From Solobacterium sp. UBA3691 (GTDB lineage Bacteria > Bacillota_I > Bacilli_A > Erysipelotrichales > Erysipelotrichaceae): a stretch of DNA of 10,410 bases. Location: positions 1 through 10,410 of the forward strand of contig DFIS01000030.1 of assembly GCA_002372175.1 (NCBI GenBank), read 5' to 3'. This document shows positions 1-7,669 of this stretch, one piece after another. Position 1 is the first letter of the stretch. Every line of letters starts with the position of its first letter. Made by a program: the position numbers and the translations under genes. The notes beneath the pieces are model-generated. The model was not told where the DNA came from, did no database searches, and worked only from the letters and a program-made list of their open reading frames with translations.

Positions 1-28
1 GATATGTGCCATGCCCGGCGCACAAACA

Positions 29-65
29 ATACCGGGACCGTACAGTGTACAGTCCCGGTATTTTT
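29..65. terminator. Strong stem-loop terminator, probably bidirectional
   Basis: Positions 29-43 pair with 47-61 to give a 15-bp stem with one G-T wobble and a 3-nt loop. On the plus strand it is followed by five T (61-65); on the minus strand by ATTGTTTGTG, a weaker T-rich tail. It lies directly after the stop codon of the minus-strand ABC gene (stop at 64-66), so it most likely ends the marR-ABC operon. The better T tract on the plus strand suggests it may also end a convergent gene to the left of the window. Confidence 0.75.
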
Positions 66-2010
66 ATGCCTGTTCTATGGAGTTGCCTGTATAGAGCTGA
101 TAGTATCTGCCCTTCTTGGCGATCAGATCATCATGACTGCCTCTTTCAATGATCCTGCCGTGTTCAAGGACCATGATACAGTCACTGTTGCGTACAGTTG
201 AAAGCCTGTGGGCAATGACGAATGTCGTTCTGCCCTTCATCAGTGCATCCATGCCCTGCTGAACAAGCTTCTCGGTACGGGTATCGATTGAAGATGTCGC
301 TTCATCCAGAATCATGACAGGAGGATCGGCTACGGCAGCTCTGGCAATGGCGATCAGCTGTCTCTGTCCCTGCGAAAGATTGGAACCATCCTCCGTTAAC
401 ATTGTATTGTAGCCTTCCGGAAGCCTGCGGATAAAGCCGTCAGCCGATACAAGTCTTGCGGCTTTCCTGCATTCTTCATCAGTCGCATCCAGTCTGCCGT
501 AACGGATATTGTCCATGACCGTGCCTGTAAACAGATGTGTATCCTGCAGGACCATGCCCAGAGATCTGCGCAGATCAGGCTTCTTGATCTTGTTTACATT
601 GATGTCATCATAGCGGATCTTACCGTCAGCGATATCGTAGAAACGGTTGATCAGGTTGGTGATCGTTGTCTTACCGGCACCGGTGGAACCGACAAAGGCG
701 ATCTTCTGCCCGGGTTCCGCGTACAGTACGATATCCTGCAGCACCAGTCTGTCCTCGGTATAGCCGAAGTCGACCATATCCATCGTTACTCTGCCCTGCA
801 GCTTCTGATATGTGACCGTACCGTCTGCCTTGTGCGGATGTCTCCATGCCCAGAGACCTGTACGTTCTTTTGTTTCAACCAGCTCACCGTTCTCTTCCTT
901 CACGTTGACCAGTTCAACATATCCGTTATCCTCTTCGGACTTCTCATCCAGCATCGCAAAGACACGTCCGGCACCGGCCATGGCCATGACGATCGTATTC
1001 ATCTGCATACTGATCTGGGAGATCGGTCTTGAGAAGTTTCTGTTCAGACTCAGGAAGGTCACGATCGTACCCAGGGTCAGTCCCCAGTTCATGTTTATGG
1101 CAATTGCCGAACCTGCCACTGCTACCAACACATACGAGATATTGCCGATATTGCCGTTAACAGGCATCATGATATTCGCAAACTTGTTGGCATTCATACC
1201 GCTCTCTCTGAGTTTATCGTTCAGTTCGGTAAACTCTTCGATTGCCTTGTCTTCATGACAGAAGACCTTGATGACCTTCTGTCCGCTGACCATCTCCTCA
1301 ATATAGCCGTTAACAGTACCAAGATCTCTCTGCTGAGCAATGAAGAAATCTCTCGACTTGCCGGCCAGTTTACGTGATACAAACAGCGTAACGCCGACCA
1401 TGGCAACAGACAGGATCGTCAGCGGGAAACTGAGAACGACCATCGAAATAAATGTAGATACGATCGTAATTGCAGAATTAAACAGATTCGGGATCGTCTG
1501 TCCGATCAGCTGCCTCAGGGTATCGATATCGTTCGTATAGACCGACATGATATCACCGTGACTGTGTGTATCAAAGTACTTGATCGGCAGTGTCTCCATG
1601 TGAGTAAACAGGTCTACACGCATTTTCGCCATGGTTCCCTGCCCGACCACGACCATGATGCGCTGGGAAAGATAACTTGCCAGTACACCGATACTCAGCA
1701 CTGCTGCCAGGGAAACCAGTCTTGAGGCCAGCGGACCGTAGTCCGGTGTTGTCTGTCCAAGCAGCGGCAGGATATACTGATCGATCAGTGTTCTGGAGAA
1801 CAGGGTCGACTGCAGCTGTGTATATACGGTGACAGCGATGCATACAAGTACCAGCAGATAATGCCATTTGTAGTACTTCATCATGTACTTCAGCACACGC
1901 AGCAGAGTTCCGGCCTGTTCCTTGTTCATCTTCTGCATGGGCATACCGCGCATACCGCCGCGTCCGGGTCCTCTTCCGGGTCCTCTGTTATTTTGCCTGG
2001 TCAAAGTCAC
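64..2010 (-). CDS. Heterodimeric ABC exporter subunit, consensus ATPase half (permease fused to ATP-binding domain)
   Basis: Half-transporter of the ABC exporter (type IV, MsbA/LmrCD-like) class: an N-terminal six-helix membrane domain (roughly residues 45-340) then a nucleotide-binding domain. Visible motifs: Walker A GSTGAGKTT at 441-449, Q-loop Gln near 489, signature LSQGQ at 545-549, Walker B ending LDE with catalytic Glu 570, H-loop His 601 (IAHRLST). Glu and His are intact but the signature deviates (LSQGQ for LSGGQ). This is the pattern of the TM288-type partner in heterodimeric exporters, so it should pair with the 580-aa subunit upstream. The N-terminus is a Gly/Arg/Pro-rich tail seen in some such subunits. 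Its start overlaps the upstream ABC gene by 23 nt. There is no ATG until residue 20. The GTG at 2010 sits only 2 nt from the AGGAGG, so the TTG at 2004 (7 nt spacing) is an equally good start. The substrate is unknown; MarR linkage suggests a drug or toxic compound. Confidence 0.93.
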   Translation of the reverse strand: MTLTRQNNRGPGRGPGRGGMRGMPMQKMNKEQAGTLLRVLKYMMKYYKWHYLLVLVCIAVTVYTQLQSTLFSRTLIDQYILPLLGQTTPDYGPLASRLVSLAAVLSIGVLASYLSQRIMVVVGQGTMAKMRVDLFTHMETLPIKYFDTHSHGDIMSVYTNDIDTLRQLIGQTIPNLFNSAITIVSTFISMVVLSFPLTILSVAMVGVTLFVSRKLAGKSRDFFIAQQRDLGTVNGYIEEMVSGQKVIKVFCHEDKAIEEFTELNDKLRESGMNANKFANIMMPVNGNIGNISYVLVAVAGSAIAINMNWGLTLGTIVTFLSLNRNFSRPISQISMQMNTIVMAMAGAGRVFAMLDEKSEEDNGYVELVNVKEENGELVETKERTGLWAWRHPHKADGTVTYQKLQGRVTMDMVDFGYTEDRLVLQDIVLYAEPGQKIAFVGSTGAGKTTITNLINRFYDIADGKIRYDDINVNKIKKPDLRRSLGMVLQDTHLFTGTVMDNIRYGRLDATDEECRKAARLVSADGFIRRLPEGYNTMLTEDGSNLSQGQRQLIAIARAAVADPPVMILDEATSSIDTRTEKLVQQGMDALMKGRTTFVIAHRLSTVRNSDCIMVLEHGRIIERGSHDDLIAKKGRYYQLYTGNSIEQA

Positions 2011-3730
2011 CGCCTCCTTTCACCTGTGTCTCGTAGATCTCTTTATAGATCTCATTATTTTTGATCAGATTCTCATGTGTATCAAAGCCGTTGATCGTAC
2101 CGTTATCCATAACGATGATACGGTCGGCACTCTGGATACTGGAGATCCTCTGGGCAATGATCAGCTTAGTCGTGCCGGGGATCTTCTGGGCAAAGGCCTG
2201 CTGGATCTTTGCGTCTGTAGCAGTATCTACGGCACTGGTGGAGTCATCAAGGATCAGTACTTTGGGATCTTTGAGCAGCGCTCTGGCAATACAGAGTCTC
2301 TGTTTCTGACCGCCGGAGAAGTTTGTACCTCCCTGTTCGACAACAGCGTCCAGTCCCGCCGGATCTTTCTCAATGAATTCATCGGCACAGGCACTGCGCA
2401 GAGCATTCCAGCACTCCTCATCGGTAGCGTCTTCCTTGCCCCACTGCAGGTTGGATCTGACGGTTCCGGAGAACAGTTCATTCTTCTGCAGAACGACCGC
2501 CACCTTGTTTCTGAGCGTCTCTGTATCATAGCTGCGCACATCATGTCCGCCCACTTCCACGGATCCGTTCTTGACATCATACAGACGGGAGATCAGGGAT
2601 ACCAGTGTCGTCTTGCCGGAACCGGTGCCGCCGATAATACCGATATTCTCACCGGAGTGTATATGCAGGTCGATATCCTTCAGCGTACTCTCTGCGGCAT
2701 CTGCCTTGTAGGCAAAGTCCACATGGTTGAAGTCGATCTGACCGCTCTCTACTTCCGTCACCGGGTTTTCAGGGTCACGGATATCCGGTACTTCCTTCAG
2801 TACTTCGTTGATCCTGCCGGCAGCTGCCTGCGACATACTGATCATGACGAAGATCATTGACAGCATCATCAGGCTCATCAGTATCTGCATGACATAGGAG
2901 AACATGGACGTCAGGTTGCCGGTTGTGATCTGACTGCCGACGACCTGTCTGGCACCAAACCACGAGATCGCAATGATACAGCCGTATACCGCAATATTCA
3001 TGATCGGCTGGTTCAGGGCGATGATCGACTCCGCCTTGACAAACATATTCTTCAGCGCCTCGGCAGCACGTGTAAACTTGGCACTCTCATGGTCTTCACG
3101 TACATATGCCTTGACAACACGGATACCTGTAACATTCTCCTGTACGCTGGCATTCAGGTCATCGTACTTTTCAAAGACGACCTTGAACAGCTTCATGACC
3201 CTCGAATGAATAAAGATCAGGGCAATTGCCAGATAGATCAGTGCCACAACAAAGATCATCGACAGACTGGGACTGATCCGCACACACATGACGATCGCCA
3301 TCACCAGCATCAGCGGTGTTCTGACAGCGATCCGGATCATCATCGAGAAGGCATTCTGAATGCTTGTCACATCTGTCGTCATCCTCGTCACCAGACCGGC
3401 AGTAGAGAACTTGTCGATATTGGCAAACGAGAACGTCTGTGTCTTCTCATACACGGCCTGGCGCAGATTTGCCGCAAAGCCTGTTGACGCTACCGCGCTG
3501 TGACGTCCGGCACTGATGCCGCAGAACAGCGAGATAAACGCAAAGACAAGCATGATCCCGCCGTATTTATATACAGCAGCCATGTTTCCGGGGGTGATCC
3601 CCTCGTCGATCAAAGACGCAATGATGTACGGCAGAAGTGTTTCCATCAGCACTTCTCCGGCTGTAAACAGCGGTGTAAGCAATGCATCTTTCTTATACTT
3701 TCCGATATATGTAAGCATCAGTCCGATCAT
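1988..3730 (-). CDS. Heterodimeric ABC exporter subunit, degenerate ATPase half (permease fused to ATP-binding domain)
   Basis: ABC exporter half-transporter of 580 aa: membrane domain in about residues 1-300, then a nucleotide-binding domain. Motifs: Walker A GGTGSGKTT at 367-375, Q-loop Gln near 416, signature FSGGQ at 471-475, Walker B ending LDD (495-496), H-loop position Gln 527 (IAQRIS). The catalytic Glu is replaced by Asp and the H-loop His by Gln, the hallmark of the TM287/LmrC-like half of heterodimeric exporters. Its own ATP site is probably non-hydrolytic, while its canonical signature completes the active site of the partner. The ATG overlaps the marR stop as ATGA (3727-3730), implying translational coupling, and a GAGGA motif lies about 9-10 nt upstream. 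It probably acts in the cytoplasmic membrane as an export pump; the substrate cannot be read from the sequence. Confidence 0.93.
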   Translation of the reverse strand: MIGLMLTYIGKYKKDALLTPLFTAGEVLMETLLPYIIASLIDEGITPGNMAAVYKYGGIMLVFAFISLFCGISAGRHSAVASTGFAANLRQAVYEKTQTFSFANIDKFSTAGLVTRMTTDVTSIQNAFSMMIRIAVRTPLMLVMAIVMCVRISPSLSMIFVVALIYLAIALIFIHSRVMKLFKVVFEKYDDLNASVQENVTGIRVVKAYVREDHESAKFTRAAEALKNMFVKAESIIALNQPIMNIAVYGCIIAISWFGARQVVGSQITTGNLTSMFSYVMQILMSLMMLSMIFVMISMSQAAAGRINEVLKEVPDIRDPENPVTEVESGQIDFNHVDFAYKADAAESTLKDIDLHIHSGENIGIIGGTGSGKTTLVSLISRLYDVKNGSVEVGGHDVRSYDTETLRNKVAVVLQKNELFSGTVRSNLQWGKEDATDEECWNALRSACADEFIEKDPAGLDAVVEQGGTNFSGGQKQRLCIARALLKDPKVLILDDSTSAVDTATDAKIQQAFAQKIPGTTKLIIAQRISSIQSADRIIVMDNGTINGFDTHENLIKNNEIYKEIYETQVKGGGDFDQAK

Positions 3731-4170
3731 TCACCGGTTTCCTCACTTTCTTTCTTAACATTCTCATATAATCTGTCCAGATATCCCGAAAGACAGTTCT
3801 TCTCTTCTTCCGTGAAGCCATCCATCAGCCTCTGATTATGCCTCAGGATCTCTTCTCTGTTTTCCAGAAGAAGCTCTTCCCCGGTATCCGTGATCATGAC
3901 CTTTTTTATCCGTTTGTCATTCTCATCGCTGAAGCTGCATACCAGCCCCTTGTTCTCCAGTCTGGATACGATGCCTGCCATCGTTGCCTGGGCAACCTCA
4001 AACCGTTTCTCCAGCTGCTTGAGAGGCGCAGTTTTATCCTCGGCATCACGGTACAGATAGATCAGCACATGAAGCTGCGAGAAGGTCATCCCTTTCTTCT
4101 GCAGACGGTTATTTGCCTGCTTGTGCATCTCATCATGCAGACGCTTCAGTTTCAATCCGATATCTTCCAT
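3727..4170 (-). CDS. MarR-family transcriptional regulator
   Basis: Encodes 147 aa from the ATG at 4170, chosen because AAAGGGGGA lies about 4-5 nt upstream and MarR proteins are usually 140-150 aa; an upstream in-frame start at 4200 would fall inside the palindromic operator. The winged helix-turn-helix spans about residues 30-95: LHVLIYLY helix (33-40), LKQLEKRFEVAQATMAGIVSRLENKGLV (50-77) as the DNA-reading helices, and a basic wing around DENDKRIKKVMIT (82-94). Helices at both ends form the usual dimer interface. It is the first gene of an operon with the two ABC exporter genes (4-nt overlap with the next), the classic arrangement in which a MarR repressor controls its own exporter and is released by a ligand. 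A near-perfect 30-bp palindrome directly after its promoter supports autoregulation. No redox-sensing pattern stands out. Confidence 0.92.
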   Translation of the reverse strand: MEDIGLKLKRLHDEMHKQANNRLQKKGMTFSQLHVLIYLYRDAEDKTAPLKQLEKRFEVAQATMAGIVSRLENKGLVCSFSDENDKRIKKVMITDTGEELLLENREEILRHNQRLMDGFTEEEKNCLSGYLDRLYENVKKESEETGE

Positions 4171-4191
4171 GTATCCCCCTTTCCGCAAAAA

Positions 4192-4221
4192 TAACAGCAC
4201 GCATTTAATCGCATGCTGTTA
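4192..4221. promoter_or_regulatory. 30-bp palindrome, likely MarR operator
   Basis: Near-perfect palindrome with outer arms TAACAGCA (4192-4199) and TGCTGTTA (4214-4221); 12 of 15 base pairs match across the whole 30 bp. It begins 3 nt after the TATAAT box of the marR promoter, covering the expected transcription start and early transcribed region, where a bound dimer would block initiation. On the minus strand the same hairpin is followed by five T (4191-4187), so it could alternatively or additionally be an intrinsic terminator for the metallophosphoesterase gene ending at 4255. I favour the operator because of the promoter placement. Confidence 0.65.
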
Positions 4222-4224
4222 ATT

Positions 4225-4252
4225 ATTATACCTTACACTGTTCAGATTACAA
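4225..4252 (-). promoter_or_regulatory. Promoter of the marR-ABC operon
   Basis: On the minus strand, a -35 TTGTAA (4252-4247; 4 of 6 matches to TTGACA), a 16-nt spacer and a perfect -10 TATAAT (4230-4225). It starts just after the stop codon of the metallophosphoesterase gene and lies immediately upstream of the 30-bp palindrome, consistent with sigma-A-type transcription repressed by MarR. Confidence 0.65.
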
Positions 4253-4254
4253 CC

Positions 4255-5460
4255 CTAATATTCCAGAATGAAAGACTGATGTCCCTCTCCTTCACGCATC
4301 TCCAGTGCAGCCGAGATCAGATATGCGCCTGTCAGCTGGCCATACTTCCCCCAGGCCTCAATACCGCCTTCGGGGATATCGGGATCGTTTCTGCCCTCAA
4401 AATACGCTGTGTTGATCTCTGTGAATGTCTCTGCCAGCAGTTCTGCCGTCTCCTCATCCGTATTTTCCTTCAGCCCCGCCAGCGTACGTTCATACGCCTG
4501 TGTTTTGAAGAACGCACGGGCTTCTGCCGCCAGTCCGCCGTTTACGGAATGGGTCTGATACTGCAGTGTATGACCATCCAGCATGATCTCTGCATACTGC
4601 ACAGGTGTTACCGAGAGAGCCGAAGATGCCGCTTCCGTAAAGCCATCCTCACGAGAGACATGCTGAATATGCATATGCCCGCAAAGACACAGGATCACAT
4701 CCTCAGGATCCAGGATATCCAGGAGTTCTGCAGCATTCTCGATACGCATACCGGGGATAAAGACCTGGTGGGAGAGCAGTGTCTGATGTGTCATCAAAAG
4801 CAGCTTTGCGTTTCTGCGTCTGGCTTCCTGCTGTGCCTCCCGAACAAATGCCAGTGTCTTTTCCGACAGGAATCCCACCTGATTACTGTTGGTATCTACT
4901 GCCAGTACCCAGAGATCATCTCTTATCTCATAGACATAACTGAAGGAATCTTCGCATGTCATCAGTGCTTCGTTCAGGCCGAAGTCCGCATATGCCTCAC
5001 GGAATGTATCGGGCTTCGTCGATTCCACAATCGCATAGTGCTCCCCTTCAAACCTGGCATCATAGTATGCGCCGAGATCATGGTTGCCCGGGATCACCAG
5101 TACCGGGATACCGGCTTCTTCGATCCGTCTCAGTTTCTCGATCAGCGCTTCATGGCTGATCTTCGCCCCGTTGAAGGTCAGATCCCCGCCCAGAAGCACC
5201 GCATCCGGTTTCGTCTCCAGACACTTCTGTACGAAAGCTTCCGTGATCTCTTCGATCTTGTACAGATACTTGCCGTCACCGTTGGACATCAGCTTCTGAA
5301 AGGCTGCCCCGCCGTCATTCAGCTCCGGTGCAATATAGTGCGGATCTGTCATGAAGATCAGCTTCACAGGCTGCTTCGCTGTTTTGGACAGACTGCTGTC
5401 ACTCTGACACGCAAAAAGACAGCCGATACACATACACAGGATCACAAGATATTTCTTCAT
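4255..5460 (-). CDS. Calcineurin-like metallophosphoesterase lipoprotein
   Basis: A 401-aa protein with a lipoprotein signal peptide: MKKYLVILCMCIGCLFAC, lipobox LFAC with the modified Cys at 18, so it is expected on the outer face of the membrane. The mature part carries the full metallophosphoesterase motif set in order: DPH (D39, H41), GGDLTFNG (D93), GNHD (N127, H128), THQ (H225) and GHMH (H262, H264), which together bind two metal ions and hydrolyse phosphoester bonds. The substrate is not predictable; extracellular nucleotides, phospholipids or cell-wall phosphodiesters are all possible. The C-terminal ~110 residues are an accessory region without a motif I recognise. The start is fixed by the signal peptide; there is no Shine-Dalgarno, and a TATAAT ends 6 nt before the ATG. 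It looks monocistronic, between the ABM gene upstream and marR downstream. Confidence 0.88.
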   Translation of the reverse strand: MKKYLVILCMCIGCLFACQSDSSLSKTAKQPVKLIFMTDPHYIAPELNDGGAAFQKLMSNGDGKYLYKIEEITEAFVQKCLETKPDAVLLGGDLTFNGAKISHEALIEKLRRIEEAGIPVLVIPGNHDLGAYYDARFEGEHYAIVESTKPDTFREAYADFGLNEALMTCEDSFSYVYEIRDDLWVLAVDTNSNQVGFLSEKTLAFVREAQQEARRRNAKLLLMTHQTLLSHQVFIPGMRIENAAELLDILDPEDVILCLCGHMHIQHVSREDGFTEAASSALSVTPVQYAEIMLDGHTLQYQTHSVNGGLAAEARAFFKTQAYERTLAGLKENTDEETAELLAETFTEINTAYFEGRNDPDIPEGGIEAWGKYGQLTGAYLISAALEMREGEGHQSFILEY

Positions 5461-5466
5461 ACCGGC

Positions 5467-5496
5467 ATTATACCAGTGTGATGTTCATCCTGTAAG
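5467..5496 (-). promoter_or_regulatory. Extended -10 promoter placing transcription start at the ATG
   Basis: Minus strand: -35-like CTTACA (5496-5491, 4 of 6), an 18-nt spacer ending in TGG (an extended -10 TGn motif) and TATAAT (5472-5467). Only 6 nt (GCCGGT) separate the -10 from the ATG at 5460, so the expected +1 coincides with the start codon and the mRNA would have no leader. Confidence 0.5.
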
Positions 5497-5528
5497 ATAC
5501 TGCGCAGGAGATGACTGTCTCTCTTTGT

Positions 5529-5858
5529 TTACTGTCTGATGAAAGCCTGATCGTGCTGGGGAATGCCGTCATCGCTGATGTAGCGTTCCACCCGCATGTG
5601 CAGGTCGTACTTTTCACGCAGTTCGGCGATCGTCTGCATCATCGGCGAAGCATGATGAACGTCGATAGCTTCCTGGTTCTCCCAGCAGTCGATCAGCAGA
5701 ACTGTCTCGGGATCATCTGCCGGATAGAAGTATGCGTACTTCAGATTGCCTGCTTCAGCACGGATCTTTGCGCATGTACCGCTTTCTTCCATCTCCTGTG
5801 CAAACTTGCGGGCATTACCGTTTACACCGGTGTAATAAAGATTTACTGCTATACTCAT
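5529..5858 (-). CDS. Small ABM-fold protein (antibiotic biosynthesis monooxygenase-like)
   Basis: A 109-aa protein matching the dimeric ferredoxin-like ABM family (YgiN/quinol monooxygenase and heme-degrading relatives). The visible signature is the core strand VLLIDCWENQEAIDVHHASPMM (residues 53-74), with the W-E-N-Q-E-A and H-H-x-S-P pattern typical of the family, then a helix and a final strand around HMRVERYI (87-94). The start ATG at 5858 overlaps the KAP NTPase stop as ATGA (5855-5858) and has GGGAG about 7 nt upstream. Family members are cofactorless oxygenases or stress proteins; here the substrate is unknown. Its coupling to a KAP NTPase is unusual for this family. No clear hairpin terminator follows in 5461-5528, so some read-through into the lipoprotein gene is possible. 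Confidence 0.8.
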   Translation of the reverse strand: MSIAVNLYYTGVNGNARKFAQEMEESGTCAKIRAEAGNLKYAYFYPADDPETVLLIDCWENQEAIDVHHASPMMQTIAELREKYDLHMRVERYISDDGIPQHDQAFIRQ

Positions 5859-7669
5859 TTTGTCTCTCCCTTCAACAACAGATTTGTGATCTTTCCTATT
5901 AAGTGCAGAACCTGCGGATTTGCCGTTACCTTACGCACAAATAACGCATGATTATCCTCTTTCCTGATCCGCACAAGCACACTGCTATCACTGCCGGCGA
6001 TCGCAAACGTCTCACCTTCTGTTTCTTCTTTCTTACGGATCAGATACCCGCTGTTCTCCAGTTCCTCAAGCAGTGCTTCCGTCCGTCTCTCCGTTTTCTC
6101 ATTGACTTTCTGATCACCGCCGGTAAATGTCAGTGTCGTATGATTCGCCGCATCATAACGGGTCACCCGGAAAGTCAGTCCTCCTCCGGTAAACTCATTC
6201 CCGTTCTTCACGGGCTTTTTTACCATGCCCTTTTCCTCGAAATATGTATTGAGCAGATAATAGACCTCATCCCGTTCAATACGCATCTCCGCAAAGCTTT
6301 CGGCTGCCGTCGATTCCCTGAGCAGAGCCTCCTTCAGCTGATCCGCATCCCCGTACTTTTCCTTCACATAGCTCAGCAGCATTCTCTCTGCTTCCTTCTG
6401 CCGGCTCTTCAGGAATGCATCAAAGCTTTCATTTACGCGGTCTTCCTCAAAGCGCTCGGATGCCGGTGCCTTTCCCAGTGCCTTGACGACATCTCTGTAC
6501 AGCTCTTCCTCGCGCATCTGCAGAAGCAGCAGGACAAATGTACGCAGACCGTGCGTCTCTTCCGGATGGATATAGGTGTACATCTGGTAGGCATTGACTG
6601 CTCTTTTGATCTCCCGGGGATTGCCGGAGGTAAAGAGTGCCGCTGCTTCGGCTGCTTCATCTCTCTTCAGGTCTGTCAGCATGCATTCTTCGATCAGTTC
6701 ACCGATATACTTCTCAATCCTGTACTTGGCAACAGGCATATAGAACGGGATCTGTACGATCTTCTCAAAGAATTTACGGGCATACTCGGGACCGAGACTG
6801 CTTCCGTACTTGGCTTCAACACCGCGCTCCACCAGATGATGATCCATGGCCAGCACGAAGACACACTCTTCAAAGTCGATGAAGTTCTTCATGTCCTCAA
6901 GAAGATTGACGGCCGTATCCGGTTTCAGACGGTCCAGATCATCCACGAAGACGACAAGACGCCCGGTCTTATCGGTCCCGGCATCCTGCAGTTCGATGTT
7001 GGAATGCTTTGAAGAGGCTTCCTTGTCTGTGCCCTCCTTCTTTGTTTCCTTGCGCACAAGGACCTTTTTCCCGGTCAGAACGTCGATCTTGTTCTGCATT
7101 TCCTCTCTCGTTTTCAGTGCTTCCTCTGCCCGCTCATAGAGATTCTTCTCTTCCCGGATCACTTCTTCACCGGTTTCCGGATCGATTATACGTGTCAGCA
7201 CTACACCTGCGCCGCTGATCATGCTTGCCATACCATCCGGAGCGGCATCATGAAACCCTTTGATCAGATTGCGGACGTTGTCAAAGCGCAGGAATTTCTT
7301 CTCATCCGTCTTGAAGAAGAGCCTGTAATTGCTCTGTGCCCGTTTATTCTTCTCGTGTTTTTCCCTGTATATCCGGTCGATCTCTGTCTCCAGATGCATC
7401 AGCATCGGCAGGAAAAGCCATTCATCGCTCAGCCGTGAATACTGCCATGTATTAAAGCTTATACATATGTTATCTGCAGATTCCTCCAGTTTTTTCCTGA
7501 CCATCTGCATGAAGCTTGACTTACCGGATCCCCAGTCACCCTGCACAGCGATCGACATCGGTGTACGGCAGTTACTGATAAACTCTGCACATCCGTTAAC
7601 ATATGCCAGAATATCAAGATAGTCCTGTTCCGCTTCACGGTCAGGCACCCCAACTCTGAATACACTCAT
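5855..7669 (-). CDS. KAP-family P-loop NTPase
   Basis: A 604-aa protein of the KAP class of STAND-like P-loop NTPases (KIDINS220/ARMS-PifA). Motifs: Walker A GDWGSGKSS at 44-52 (the KAP form), FNTWQY at 72-77 (KAP aromatic motif), Walker B VVFVDDLDR at 239-247, and GNPREIKRAVN at 349-359 (sensor-2-like Arg). A charged, probably disordered linker covers about 200-236. Many KAP proteins have membrane helices between Walker A and B; the only hydrophobic stretch here (about 147-160) is short, so this one appears cytosolic. The C-terminal ~240 residues resemble nothing I can name. The start at 7669 is chosen over an upstream TTG because the ATG overlaps the 70-aa ORF stop (ATGA) and AAGGAG lies 7 nt upstream. 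KAP NTPases include F-plasmid PifA, which blocks T7 growth, but many are uncharacterised; a defence role is inference. Confidence 0.88.
   Translation of the reverse strand: MSVFRVGVPDREAEQDYLDILAYVNGCAEFISNCRTPMSIAVQGDWGSGKSSFMQMVRKKLEESADNICISFNTWQYSRLSDEWLFLPMLMHLETEIDRIYREKHEKNKRAQSNYRLFFKTDEKKFLRFDNVRNLIKGFHDAAPDGMASMISGAGVVLTRIIDPETGEEVIREEKNLYERAEEALKTREEMQNKIDVLTGKKVLVRKETKKEGTDKEASSKHSNIELQDAGTDKTGRLVVFVDDLDRLKPDTAVNLLEDMKNFIDFEECVFVLAMDHHLVERGVEAKYGSSLGPEYARKFFEKIVQIPFYMPVAKYRIEKYIGELIEECMLTDLKRDEAAEAAALFTSGNPREIKRAVNAYQMYTYIHPEETHGLRTFVLLLLQMREEELYRDVVKALGKAPASERFEEDRVNESFDAFLKSRQKEAERMLLSYVKEKYGDADQLKEALLRESTAAESFAEMRIERDEVYYLLNTYFEEKGMVKKPVKNGNEFTGGGLTFRVTRYDAANHTTLTFTGGDQKVNEKTERRTEALLEELENSGYLIRKKEETEGETFAIAGSDSSVLVRIRKEDNHALFVRKVTANPQVLHLIGKITNLLLKGETK

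Noticed and set aside
1883..2860. Long plus-strand open frame (325 codons) opposite the ABC genes
   Set aside because: It is antisense to two well-supported ABC genes, has no recognisable domain, and the minus-strand proteins carry all expected motifs.
4213..5481. Plus-strand open frame of 422 codons
   Set aside because: It mirrors the metallophosphoesterase gene, whose catalytic motifs are complete on the minus strand; the plus-strand translation is Cys/His/Gln-rich shadow sequence.
5948..7012. Plus-strand open frame of 354 codons
   Set aside because: It is opposite the KAP NTPase and shows no motif; frame openness follows from codon bias of the real gene.
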